DNA from: Lonicera japonica
Lineage: Eukaryota > Streptophyta > Magnoliopsida > Dipsacales > Caprifoliaceae
Length of the DNA: 64,000 nucleotides
Assembly: GCA_021464415.1 (NCBI GenBank)
Contig: CM038465.1
Location: 24,459,839-24,523,838, forward strand
Reading direction: 5' to 3'
The notes below the pieces were generated by a model that ran no database searches, was not told the DNA's origin, and saw nothing but the letters and a program-made list of their open reading frames with translations. Made by a program: the position numbers and the translations under genes. How positions within the stretch are numbered: position 1 is the first letter of the stretch; the number at the start of each line of letters is the position of its first letter. Positions 23,111 to 33,480 of the stretch are shown one piece after another.

Positions 23111-23345
23111 TCAAGCGGAGGAGGAGCATGGAGGAGGGCGGCGGCTTGCGGATGATGGGAGAAGGACGGTGGCGGTGGGTGAGAGGCGGGGAGACTAGGA
23201 AATGAGAGACTGAGGGTGAGATTGTGAGAGGCGGAGGTGGACCGGTGGGTGAGAGGCGGAGGTCGGACGGTGGCGGTGGGTGAGAAGCGGAGGTCGGACG
23301 GTGATGGGTGAGAGCCGCAGCAGAGAAAGTGAGAATGAGAGACTT
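23111..23345 (-). other. Probable untranslated first exon with splice donor
   Basis: On the minus strand, C/T-rich sequence with repeated CTCACCCACCG and GACCTCCGCCTCTCACC words ends ...CTCCGCTTGAG|GTAAGACC, a good splice donor at about 23110. It is GC-richer than its surroundings and lies next to the middle repeat array, as a 5' exon of a CACTA gene would. Confidence 0.4.
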
Positions 23346-23402
23346 GCTTTTAGGTTTTAGGGATTTAATGAAATGGGGATATTTTTCCCCAATTTATAGT
23401 TA

Positions 23403-23650
23403 CCACTTATGCGACATACGTATTTATGTCTGTCTCCTAAGTGAACACTTAAGAGACATACATAAATACATATGTCGCCTAAGATTTTTAGCTTTTTGCC
23501 TCCTTTTCTCATTCAAAAAAAAATTTGCCTCTTCTTTTTTCCGCGAAAAATTTAAATTTTTTTAAACAATCTTAGAAGACATACTAATTTATGTATGTCG
23601 CTTAAGGTCAACACTCAGAAGACATACATATATTAATATGTCGCTTAAGA
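23403..23650. repeat. Middle CACTA-type repeat array
   Basis: About eight copies of the CTTAGGMGACATA family in inverted pairs, several degenerate (e.g. CTTAGAAGACATAC, ATGTCGCTTAAG). This array would be the subterminal zone of the unit at 20265-23650 if two elements are joined; no TAGTG end was found beside it. Confidence 0.65.
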
Positions 23651-24317
23651 GTTTTCAGTTTTTAAAATTAATTTTATTTTTTATTTTTTATATTTATCTA
23701 AAAGAATTAACTATTTTAATCATTAATTATTTATTTGTTAAAATAATTTTTTTAATTTTTAATTTTTTTTATAGAAAAAGAATTTTCGGGTGATAATTTT
23801 TTTTTCATAAAAGATAAAGAAATCCGAAAAATATCAATTTACAAAAATAAGCATGAGATATAGGAATTAATTGCTCAACTGATTTTTTAATTTCTCAAAA
23901 AAATTAATTATTTTTTTATCATTTTAATTTTATTTCATCTTATTATCAATAAAACCTCAAAGTAGCTTTATCTTAAAAGAAAAAACTGGATGAGAGTTGG
24001 ACAGCATTTTTGCTTTGGCCTCTTATTGCTAAGGATGAACTTTAACGGAGTTTTTAAAATGTGTTACTTGTAATAGGTCAAAATAAAGAATTATTTCATC
24101 GAAGTTAAGCATGTGTTTACTGCTTATTTTTATATAGTGAGTTATGATTTGATTATATATGTATATATAACATTTGTGAATAAACACTAATTTTAAAAAC
24201 TCAATTGTAATTAGTGACTACAATATATAACATCAATTGTAGTCTCTAATTTAAAAATCTCATTCATCTTCATCACTCTTAAGTGTACCACTAATTACAA
24301 ACAATAACAATATAACA
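23651..24317. other. Very AT-rich stretch inside the CACTA element
   Basis: Mostly poly-A and poly-T-like tracts without recognisable coding potential or element ends. Confidence 0.35.
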
Positions 24318-24445
24318 TCAATTGTAGTCATCATCATCACTCTGATCCTGATCCTCATCTTCATCGTCATCGTCAGTTAAAAGATCATTGTTAAACTCTT
24401 CTGCATCATCGGAATCCTCATCCTTGTCATAATCGTCATCCTCTT
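24318..24445 (-). pseudogene. Acidic C-terminal tail of a transposase-like protein
   Basis: On the minus strand about 40 codons rich in Asp and Glu (DYDKDEDSDDAEEFNND, then TDDDDEDEDQDQSDDDDYN) end at a TGA (24318-24320). Such acidic tails are common at the end of TNP2-type CACTA transposases. No catalytic region is recognisable upstream, so the assignment rests on position and composition. Confidence 0.3.
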
Positions 24446-24902
24446 AGTACGAACAACAAGAAATCCATTACCCCCACAACGAATTGGGGAGAACCTTTTG
24501 AGCATTTTATCCAACTCTTATCCATTTTCACTTTCGTATATATCATAAAACAATATTACAAGTTTATAAATTTATACTATAAACACAAAATTTATCAACA
24601 ACTAACAATAATAGTAGCTATATTTTCAAGACCAAACATACATTTTTTACACTAATCTTAACATTTATATTATTTTAAACACTTAATATATTTTTTAACA
24701 CTAAAAATCTAGAATTTTATACAATAAACATCAAAATTTGCAAAAAATAATAATAATATGGACCTAGTGATCAAATAAAGCCAACAACTAACAACAATAT
24801 GTTATTTTCAGCACCAAACATACATTTTTTACACTAATCTCAAAATTTATATAAACACAAAAATTAGTTAAAAATTAATATGAATAAAAAGTAGCGTACC
24901 TG
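24446..24902. other. CACTA interior with a duplicated 75-bp segment
   Basis: A segment containing CATACATTTTTTACACTAATCT occurs at about 24640 and 24820 (185 bp apart), preceded in both by CAACAACTAACAA. No gene is supported. Confidence 0.4.
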
Positions 24903-25030
24903 TAGATCAAACAAAGCCTTAGATGAGGAAAATGATGTCAATTTGCTACTTGAAATTGCCAAAATCACTTAAAAATCACTCCAAAAGCTTAAATTCCGAA
25001 AATGGAGGAGCTGCTGCGGTTTTAAAGATG
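24903..25030 (-). other. Probable untranslated first exon of the TNP2-type gene
   Basis: On the minus strand, sequence next to the right repeat array runs from CAGCTCCTCCATTTTCGG to TTGATCTACAG|GTACGC, a plausible splice donor at about 24902. Position at the right end of the element fits transcription inward on the minus strand. Confidence 0.35.
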
Positions 25031-25036
25031 AATAGG

Positions 25037-25872
25037 CTCTTAGGCGATATATTATCTTAAGTATGTCACCTAAGATAAGTCAATCAAACCCCACAAAAAA
25101 GTGTCGATGGTAAAAAAACTTAGGCGACATACAATTAAGGTATGTCTCCTAAGTGAATACTTAGGCGACATATAAACTATGTATGTCTCATAAGTAATTT
25201 TCTTATGAGACATATTATATGTATGTCTCATAAGATGAATAGGCTCTTTTGCCTCTTTTTTTCGCGGAAAACTCAAATTTTTTTAGAAACTCTTAGGCGA
25301 CATACTAATTTTGTATGTCTCTTAAGATATATACTTGAGAGACATACAAAATTAGTATGTCGCCTAAGAGTCTCAATTTTTTTCCTTCTTCCCGCGGACA
25401 AAATTTTTTTGCCTCTATTTTTTTTCGCGGAAAATTCAAATTTTTTTAGAAACTCTTAGGCGACATACTAATTTTGTATGTCTCTTAAGTACGCCTAAGA
25501 TAAAAAGCACTTAGGCGAGGAGACATACTTGTATGTCTCCTAAGTATATTTCTTATGAGACATAGTATATGTATGTCTCCTAAGTATATTTCTTATGAGA
25601 CATAGTATATGTATGTCTCCTAAGAGAAGTATTTAGGCGACATATCTTCATTGTATGTCGCATAAGTATATACTTAGGCGACACACTAATTGTAAGTCTC
25701 CTAAGTGACACTCTTAGGAGACATACGGAGTATATATGTCTTGTAAGTAGGTACTTAGGCGACATACTAAAGGTATGTCTCTTAAGAGAGAAACTTAGGA
25801 GACATACAGTTAGTATGTCTCCTAAGATGTGTTTTAGGAGACATACACAATAGAGTATGTCGCCTAAGACCA
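25037..25872. repeat. Right subterminal repeat array of the CACTA element
   Basis: Around 30 half-sites of CTTAGGCGACATAC or CTTAGGAGACATAC, mostly as inverted pairs of 14-15 bp arms with 5-12-base loops. A recently duplicated block (TATATTTCTTATGAGACATAG) repeats at about 25545 and 25585. A longer duplication around 25260-25330 and 25425-25495 includes GAAACTCTTAGGCGACATAC. Confidence 0.8.
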
Positions 25873-25881
25873 CATCTAGTG

Positions 25882-26701
25882 TACATTTTGTAGGATAACT
25901 TATGAGTTTTCTTGGTAAAATGCAAAAAAAATTATGGAAAATGTATGAATATGTCAAAAAATACTTCTTATCATTGAGAAAGACTTATTAAAAGTATTAA
26001 AAATGAAAATCTCTTTCAACGTTTCAAGTTATGAAGGGCCGAAGATACTTTTTATACATTTTTTTATATATCAAAAAATTTTGTCATGTTATTATTACCT
26101 GCGATTATTATAAAAGTTATTTTATGTTAGTCAAATACCCGCTGAGTATTTTGTTTTTTTTTTTGAATACGTGAAATCCTACTTCTAATTTATACTCTTA
26201 AGGGGATGGTTAAGGGGAGCAGCTTAATTGCAATGGGTGAGACTGGAACACGGGTTGCCCAGGAGTTAGGGGGAGAGGCTCACTACAGGGCCAACTCCTC
26301 CGCTCAAATACCCACCACTGAGTTAAAATCATGCCTACGCCACTGGGAGAGGTTATAATGGTTGGGTGTGTAGGTGGAGAAAGATGGTAAAAAATAACTA
26401 GAAAATAGAAAAAGGAAATTAGGATAAGAGTAATATTATTGTCAAAATAATTATTTATATTATTAAAATAATATACAATTTTATAAAAACATACAGTACA
26501 ATTTTTTAAAATAATATTATTTTTTGGCAAAGAAAATATTATTTTGATAATATAATTACCCTTTATCTTAAGGTGAAAATGGGAAGTTTAAGGGAGAAAA
26601 AAAGACTTTCTATGAAAATCTTGAAGCAATTATTGTATTTGATCAAGATATTATTAAATTTTTAGTACAATATGGCACATGTTCTGCGATTGTTTAAAGC
26701 A
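25882..26701. other. Spacer with a hAT-like terminal fragment
   Basis: On the minus strand 26347 downward reads CAGTGGCGTAGGCATGATTT, resembling a common plant hAT end; no partner end was found. Near the right edge, GCGATTGTTTAAAGCATGG (about 26689) is a short piece of the internal region of the LBD-carrying element, joined directly to a truncated LTR. Confidence 0.35.
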
Positions 26702-27387
26702 TGGTACGTCCTCCTTTTGTGTGTGCTTGCTTTGTATTAGCTCAAAGGCGACCAATTTGGATGATAATACAAGCTACCAACTTCTCTCTCTCTATAATTT
26801 CCTTAATTCTATTTATAAATATAGAATTAGGATTACAAATATTTCAACAGAATAAATAATAAACTGTGTAAGAGAGAGAGTGTATAAGGGTTGTTGGTAT
26901 TTTTTGGAGTATGAAAATAGAGAGTATAAGACCCTTCTATTTTTTGGGGTATGAAAATAGAGAGTATAAGACCCTTTTATTTCTGGGGGGTATGAAAAGA
27001 GAGAGTATATGCCTCCTCTATTTCTTCCCGAATTGGCTTGTATTTGTATTGCCAATGGCTTTATATCTCTTGGAAGAGCTAGATGGATCTTAAGAGAGAA
27101 AGAATATATGTTTTTGTTGTGTCCTTATTGTGTATTGGAGGTATTTATAGGTAAATGGAGAATGGAAAAAATGTAAATTTGGTAAAATGAAGGGCAAAAA
27201 GGTAATTTTTTGTGGAAGTAGGTGAGATGTGGTAGGTGAGATGTGGTAGGTGAGGAGGTCAAAATGAGACTTTACCGGGGGTAAAAATGAGATTTTACCG
27301 GGGGTAAAATTGGAATTTTACCGGAGGTAAAAAATGTTGAAAATTACCTTTGTAGGCCAATAGTAAAATTAGTATTTAACCCCATCA
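26702..27387 (-). mobile_element. 3' LTR of copy B, truncated
   Basis: Begins within the LTR at TGGTACGTCC and ends ACCCCATCA at 27387; about 145-190 bases of the LTR terminal part are missing. The 42-bp internal units lie at about 26908-27020. An extra (GGTGAGATGTGGTA)-type short repeat lies near 27225-27255. Confidence 0.7.
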
Positions 27388-27907
27388 ATTGCCCCTATCC
27401 TTATTATTTAGCTCGGGTGAGCTGATTGGTGAATATATCTTTCAACCCGGGAGCTAGTAGTAGTTCTGAACTCTGATGTTCGAGATATCTTAGGCCTGAA
27501 TCCTTCGTAGGCGAACAAGGTTGACAATTCAATGCCTGTGTTAGGTCTTTTGTCTTTATTAGAAATCTTTTTCAAAGTTGAGGCGTGAGAGCAAGCACTT
27601 GTCGAGGAAGATAATCATGGAAAAAGCTCGAATAACCGATGCGTAGAGCTTTGGTAGCCCTTGACCATAAGTTTGTGGAGTTCGAAACATTAATGTGTAA
27701 AGCTAGCTAGACTTTGATCATTAGTCTTAGAGTTTCAAAATATCATTGTGTAAGGCTAGATAGACGTTGATCTCGAGTATTTGTTCAAGGAATCTAGAGC
27801 TCGGATGCTAGTCGTTGAGCTCGAAACATCAATGTGTAGAACTCGTTAGACATTGGATTCAAGTCGTAGAGCTTGGAACATTAATATGTAAAACTCGCTA
27901 TACTTTT
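27388..27907 (+). promoter_or_regulatory. Counterpart of the LBD-like promoter region in copy B
   Basis: From about 27560 it matches 3530-3975 of copy A (GATAATCATGGA, GTGTAAAGCTAGCTAGACTT, GAGCTCGAAACATCAATGTG). Homology switches at about 27905 to the last bases of the LBD-like ORF. Confidence 0.5.
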
Positions 27908-27952
27908 GGTACTGATGATCTTCGAATTCTTCAGCCTTTTTTGAGTGACTAG
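27908..27952 (+). pseudogene. Last 45 bases of the LBD-like ORF in copy B
   Basis: GGTACTGATGATCTTCGAAT ... ending in the same GACTAG stop (27950-27952) as copy A. Everything from the end of the repeat-rich upstream region to the last 15 codons is missing. The junction lies in short T-G-rich words shared by both sides (CTTTTGG), consistent with a microhomology-mediated deletion of about 1.1 kb. Confidence 0.75.
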
Positions 27953-28929
27953 ATAATGTGCATCTCTAGTGAGGACTTTGTATAAACGTTTCGGAGATGT
28001 TCCACTTGCGATTGTTTAAAGCATGGCCCTTTTTTTTCTCTTTTTTTTTTTTGGAGACAGCTTTCCAAAAACTTCCGACTTTGAAATCTGTGCTACAGGC
28101 CTCTCGTCCCTTCTCCCCGACCTATATGGTGATAGGAATTTTTTCGAAATCCTTGGTTTCTTAAAAGGAAAATTTGTTCTTTTTGGCTAAGTCTTGAGTA
28201 GAGTCATGCCCACTTCTGACTTAGGCAAATTTTGACAATTTTCTCATTTAAGTCCTTGGTTTTTTAAAAGGAAAATTTGTTCTTTTCGCTAAGTTTTGAG
28301 TAGAGTCTTGCTCCCTTCTAACTTTAGGCAAATTGCTAAGTTTTGAGTAGAGTCTTGCTCCCTTTTAACTTATGCAAATTCTGACAATTTTCTCATTTAT
28401 TACCAGGGTTTCTTAAAAGGAAAATTTGTTCTTTTTTGCTAAGTCTTGAGTAGAGCCATGCTCCCTTCTGACTTAGTCAAATTTTGACAATTTTCTCTTT
28501 TATTACCAGGGAACGTCAGAATCTTGGTCTCTGACTAGTGGTGCAACAGTAGATGATCGGTCTCTTTGGGTTGAGGTGGTCTTGCTGTTGTCTGATAGAC
28601 TTCAAAATTGCATTCGGCTTTGTGGAAGTTTGATATCCGCTGAAAATTTCTTTCTTGTGATTTGTCGGATGAACTTGATAAAAATTACATTCAATTGTAA
28701 TTTTTTTTTTGGAAGCTCATCAATTTTTCCTACAATAAATATTATTGATCGTAAGAAAATGATATGACTTTAGATATATTAAAATAAAGAGAAAAATCAT
28801 ATATGAGTTATTAAAAAGTAACTTATCTCTTCTTTTGAGTTTTATCCCCTTGGGTAACCGAAATTTTGAATGATTATGTGCTTGTAAATATTGAGCTAGC
28901 GTAGGCTTGCCGGATTTTTGCATTTTTTG
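27953..28929. repeat. Internal region of copy B with tandem duplications
   Basis: Segments like CCTTGGTTTCTTAAAAGGAA followed by TTTGCTAAGTCTTGAGTAGA recur at about 28155, 28254 and 28408, with a partial one near 28325. Copy A has one such unit (5262-5400). A T-rich piece at 28030-28110 resembles the 5' leader of the LBD-like ORF (CCGACTTTGAAATCTGTGCT). No gene is present. Confidence 0.6.
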
Positions 28930-29290
28930 TCGCAGCAACTTTGTATCCCCGTTTTGGACCCCTAGATGGCCAAATTTGGAAAAGGATTGAACTGAAAAGT
29001 TGTAGATCTTGAAATTTCCTCCAACATAGACTCTAGAATCGAATGATTTGGAGTTTTGAGCACAAAGTTACGCGCCTGATAATATTGAGTCACCGTAGGC
29101 CCGCGAGATTTCATTCCAGAAAGTTTGTATCGAAGTTTTGAACCCCGAGATGGCCGTATTTGAAAATGGCTTGAACTGAAAAGTTGTAGCTCTTGAAATT
29201 TTCTCCAAAATGGACTCCAGAATAGCATGATTTGGAGTTCTGAGCACAAAGTTATGTCCCCGAGAATATTGAGCTACGTAGACCTGCGGG
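28930..29290. repeat. Diverged 150-bp tandem repeats in the leader of copy B
   Basis: Same array as 5790-6190 in copy A, with three blocks of AAGTTGTAGMTCTTGAAATT and CATGATTTGGAGTT. Confidence 0.6.
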
Positions 29291-29356
29291 ATTTCAAGTT
29301 TTTCACCGAAAATTCACTTGTAATTTCTAAAGAACGAGAGCTTTAGAGAGCTTATC

Positions 29357-29377
29357 GTTCCAACAGACGGCGCCAAC
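29357..29377 (-). other. Primer-binding site of copy B
   Basis: The minus strand reads GTTGGCGCCGTCTGTTGGAA directly after the LTR end. Confidence 0.65.
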
Positions 29378-30201
29378 TAATGGTGTCAAAATCTAGAAAT
29401 AGATAATTAACCAATCAATAAGCGAATATCGGTGAATAAAAAATAAATGCGGCGCAATGATGAACACATAACTTTTTTTTTAAGGTAGGTTCCCCCGGTA
29501 GCGCTTATGCTATTCCAGTGGTACGTCCTCCTTTTGTGTGTGCTTGCTTTGTATTATCTCAAAGGCGACCAATTTGGATGATAATACAAGCTACTAACTT
29601 CTCTCTCTCTATAATTTCCTTAATTCTATTTATAAATATATAATTAGGATTACAAATATTTCAACAGAATAAATAATAAACTGTGTAGGAGAGAGAGTGT
29701 ATAAGGGTTATTGGTATTTTTTTGGAGTATGAAAATAGAGAGTATAAGACCCTTCTATTTTTTTGGGTATGAAAATAGAGAGTATAAGACCCTTCTATTT
29801 CTGGGGGGTATGAAAAGAGAGAGTATATGACTCCTCTATTTCTTCCCGAATTGGCTTGTATTTGTATTTGTATTGACAATGACTTTATATCTCTTGGAAG
29901 AGATAGATGGATCTTAAGAGAGAAAGAATATATGTTTTTGTTGTGTCCTTGTTGTGTAAATGGTAGGAGGTATTTATAAGTAAATGGAGAATGGCAAAAA
30001 TGTAAATTTGGTAAAATGAAGGGCAAAAAGGTAATTTTTTGTGGAGGTAGGTGAGGTAGGTTAGATGTGGTAGGTGAGATGTGGTAGGTGAGGAGGTAAA
30101 AATGAGATTTTATAGGGGTTAAAATAAGATTTTACCGGGGGTAAAAAATGTTGAAAATTACCTTTTTAGGCCAATAGTAAAATTAGTATTTAACCCCATC
30201 A
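29378..30201 (-). mobile_element. 5' LTR of copy B
   Basis: 824 bp, ends TAATGG (a mutated TGATGG) and CCCCATCA. The 42-bp internal units lie at about 29720-29840. On the minus strand a TATA-like TTATAAATACC is at about 29967-29980. Confidence 0.7.
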
Positions 30202-31127
30202 TCTTTGAAAAAGCCCCTTCTGTATATTCATAAAATCTCTTTTTTTTAACACTACTTTTGAAAAAGAATTAATGGTGTCTATAAGGAGTATATAGATGCA
30301 ATCAGTGTTAACCAACTACTAAAATGGTGTCTCAAAGTAAATAGTGGTGCTAGTACAAGAATTAAGCATCCCAAAAAATTAATTTTACTATCCTTTTCTT
30401 AGTGCACATTATAATATTGATATTTTCTTTGATAATAAGATAAAAATTTATAGAAAAAATAATTGATTTGTGTGAGAAGTTATAGAATAAGTTGAAGGAT
30501 GTGGTGAGATACTATATTATTTATTATTATTATTTTTATGAAAAAAATTCTTTGGGTGAAAGGAAGAAAAAAATTCAACAAAAAATAAAAAAATGATGGA
30601 AGATATTTACTCATAAAAATAGGAGAATATCTCATCTCATCTCATCATTCAACTTATTTTTCAACTTCTCATGCAAATCAGTTATTTATTTTTTTATTTT
30701 TTTTTTCTCAAAAGGACCCATATAGCTCATTTTAAAACACCCATGTTTAAAGCAAGGGTTCCTTTCCTTTAAAAAACCGAACTTAGTTTTTAAGGAACCG
30801 ACCAAAGATCTTCTCCCAAAAGTGGTAGGCTACTTTGACTTAATTTCACCTCATCCTTATTCTTCAAGTTTTTTGGCATATTGATATAAACATTAAAAAC
30901 AAAAAAAAAACAAAAAAACCTGATGGTTACTGTCAAAAATGACAGCATGTATAATATAAATATATCTGAAGCATGAATATACATTGAACAATATACATAA
31001 TAATATTAGTTGGTGTGTAAATAGGGGTGTACCTAAAAAGATGCCCGGGGGGGGGGGGGGGGGGGGTGAGGTCGTGTTGACGGCTAAAATATACATAAAA
31101 ATAATTGTAGCCTTTATGTATATGACT
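30202..31127. other. AT-rich spacer with a 20-base G run
   Basis: No gene is supported. A G homopolymer of 20 bases lies at 31047-31066. The short open frames on the minus strand are low-complexity. Confidence 0.4.
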
Positions 31128-32345
31128 AACTATTTGCCAATTTTACTATGCCCCAATTAAATGCCTTTTCCATTTCATTTCCTACATTAGCACTTTCATT
31201 AAATGAATGCATGCCTATAAATAATCTCGATCTCTTCAAATTCAGCTCAACATTTCTCTCTTCTCACTCTCACCTGCCTACATTTTGTTTTCTTAACAGT
31301 TTCCTTATCTTTCTGTATATTGTTTAAATTATCCCTCCACAAAATTATCTCACAATTTTTTTTAGTATGCATGCATGTTTTTAGTTCCTATTAAGTGAAA
31401 CATGATGCAGATTGACCCATGAGTAATACAACCAATAATGAACACGCACAAATTATTAGTAACATGAATAATTAAAACTTTTTTCAGTCGAAAATTTGTA
31501 TGCTACACAAAATTATAAAGTAGCTTTAATTTGAGTAGTACTGGTGATAAGATAGGAAGACACATGAGTGGATCTTCCGTAACATCTCAAGGTAAATTTT
31601 TTTTTTTGCTCGCTAATTGCCACAAATACACTATATATTTTCCTTTTGTTGTTTTTGTTGTGAAACGCGTAAAATTTTACACAAAATCCATGCATAAATT
31701 TAACACAAACTGGACTAAACTAAATAATACTAGTGCGTGGGAAGGTGCCACTCATTTGTAAATCCATTGAAGCCTCTCACATCCATATGCATAAAGTAGC
31801 TACCTAGAGACACCAATTCCCCTGACCAAGCCTGCCACCCCAATAAGCATAAACTAAAGCCACTAATTATTGTGAGATGGAATTACTTTGCTCTGACCTA
31901 TTTTTAATTTGCGTTTAACATCATACGTGTATTATTAATGTATATGATAAGAAATTTAGTTAATCCTATATCTACCATACGTACGCATGTTTTACAGAAC
32001 AGTGTTTCTAACTTATCGATAGACACTACAACACGTACGTAGGGTAAACCTACCAACTAATTTATAGCATTGTGAATACTTTGAGATCTCTTCTCTCTCT
32101 CAAGCTCTTTCTCCTTCCCGTGATGATACTGACAGGTGATATTTTGGACAAGGTTTGCCTTTTTCTAAAAATAGCTTCTTGCCCAAAATATGGTCCCCCA
32201 ATTTTATTTAACAAATTCGGTTAGAATCCTCTTTAGTTAGTTGGTAATTATTTGGTTGAGGAATCAAGTAGGCCAACCACTAAAGAAAATGGAAGGGATT
32301 TATTTAATGGAATTTGCTCCACTAATAACCCTCTCGACTCCCAAT
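31128..32345 (-). repeat. Inverted copy of the dispersed repeat at 10226-10640 and 13370-15732
   Basis: Reading on the minus strand it carries, in order, counterparts of 13370-13512 (from about 32345), of 15644-15690 and 10226-10640 (32195 to 31790) and of 15695-15732 (31180 to 31128). It appears to be the most complete copy, without the insertion found at 13514-15643. Between 31200 and 31260 a segment AAATGAATGCATGCC also matches 7760-7775 in direct orientation. No coding content was seen. Confidence 0.6.
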
Positions 32346-32690
32346 CTCTTTCCTTGGGAGGCCATCTCCGCTGCGCATCTCTCAATTGAAGTAAATGTTT
32401 TTTTTTTTTCAATGGTGTATATGTATTTGAACAATGTTATATATATGACTAAATGGCATATGCAAAAAAGATGTATGAAGTATAAAACATAGGAAGGTTG
32501 ATCTTATTATTAATTTTAACAGTAGAAAAGTGAGATCAAGTCACAGTTTTAGTGTTAAAATAGTGAGACCTCACGTTTTTAAGTATTACCATTTACACTT
32601 AGTTAAGTTCAAAACTACTTCATCCACCTATTTAAGTTTGAAAACAACAAATCTTTAACAAAAAGTTATTTTTCTCTTCTTGTTGAAAAT
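32346..32690. other. AT-rich spacer
   Basis: Nothing recognisable in this stretch. Confidence 0.35.
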
Positions 32691-33480
32691 TTTAAGAAGG
32701 ATCGAGTTCGAGCCTTGGGAATTCAGTTGTGTTAAACTTTGGGAGGGAGAGCTTTGCTTCCCAGTGTAGTCCTATCCAGGGGCGGAGGCACACAGGCTCC
32801 ACCTGGACTTTTGGAAAACTTTTAGAGAGTATGGGGGGTTATGTGTGAGGAAGAAAAGATGAGGGGCCAATGTGCAAATTGCTGGGCAGGAGTGTTATGT
32901 CTGTGCACGGGACTTATTTGCGAAGCGGTAAAGTTTTGCGGGGGGTGTAGGTGCAATAAGCATTATAATTTGAAGGTTTTAATTTGTAAATTATGTTAGG
33001 TTAGGCTAGAACTTATATGTTTCCCTTTTCGGTCCTCTTTGTTAATATATTTGTTTGTTGGTTATTATTATTTATTGATATTGATTCGTTTCTTAGATTG
33101 TTAAATATTGATATTAAATTTGATTATTGAGGTTAATTTTCTTATTAGATTGTTATTTGATAAATTAATATTTAGATTAATATATGTGTCTGTTGGTTAT
33201 AGTAGGTTGAATATTGAGTTGATAAAAATATTTCAAAATATATAATTAATTTTAGTATATCATTTTTAATTTATCCAAAATATTGAAATAGAATGGAGAA
33301 GTATTTTAGTAAAATTTTAGCCTAGAAACCTAATTATTGAGTTTGATTTGGTTTAAAAAAAAAATTGACCCCACCTAGAATTTTTTCCTGGATCCGCCAC
33401 TGGTCCTATCCGGCTCGGAGTGGTTGCTCAGTGCACAAACACTGCACGGAGATGAACTCTCGAATGAAACAAAAAAAAAG
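32691..33480 (+). mobile_element. SINE-like fragment split by a hAT element
   Basis: A box-B-like GATCGAGTTCGAGCCTTGGG at 32700-32719 precedes a body (GGGAGGGAGAGCTTTGCTTCC ... GTCCTATCCGGCTCGGA) resembling plant Au/TS-type SINEs. The body is interrupted at 32776 and resumes at 33403. No good box A is seen, so the 5' end is probably lost. Confidence 0.45.
32777..33402. mobile_element. 626-bp non-autonomous hAT element
   Basis: Ends are CAGGGGCGGAGGC and (reverse complement of the right end) CAGTGGCGGATCC, matching in about 10 of 13 positions. The target site GTCCTATC is duplicated perfectly (8 bp) at 32769-32776 and 33403-33410. No coding capacity. Confidence 0.85.

Larger units (their letters stand above)
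20265..25881 (-). mobile_element. CACTA (En/Spm-type) transposon, degenerate or composite
   Basis: The left end is CACTACCTGAAAC at 20265 and the right end ...GATCTAGTG-like CACATCTAGTG to 25881, giving CACTA/TAGTG termini. Flanking triplets are TAA and TAC, so the 3-bp target duplication is imperfect. Arrays of CTTAGGMGACATA in both orientations fill the subterminal zones (20281-20740 and 25037-25872), as in CACTA elements, where such repeats bind the TNPA-type protein. A third array sits at 23403-23650. Minus-strand remnants of two transposase-type genes and two untranslated exons with splice donors are inside. No intact transposase remains. Two same-family elements joined or nested would also explain three arrays. 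Confidence 0.6.
26702..30201 (-). mobile_element. Non-autonomous LTR element, copy B, LBD-like ORF deleted
   Basis: Same family and orientation as copy A. It has a truncated LTR (26702-27387), polypurine tract (complement of AATTGCCCCTATCC at 27388), internal region, primer site (29357-29377) and complete LTR (29378-30201). The internal part matches copy A on both sides of the LBD-like ORF, but that ORF is reduced to its last 45 bases. No retrotransposon proteins are encoded. Confidence 0.75.

Noticed and set aside
25037..25872. CRISPR-like array of short repeats
   Set aside because: Units are inverted pairs with irregular short spacers in plant DNA and sit at the end of a CACTA element; no cas genes.
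20262..25884. Perfect CACTA target duplication
   Set aside because: The flanking triplets are TAA and TAC; only two of three bases match, so the ends are accepted on termini and arrays, not on the duplication.
26210..26530. 106-codon minus-strand frame
   Set aside because: Covers a hAT- or SINE-like fragment and AT-rich spacer; no protein similarity.
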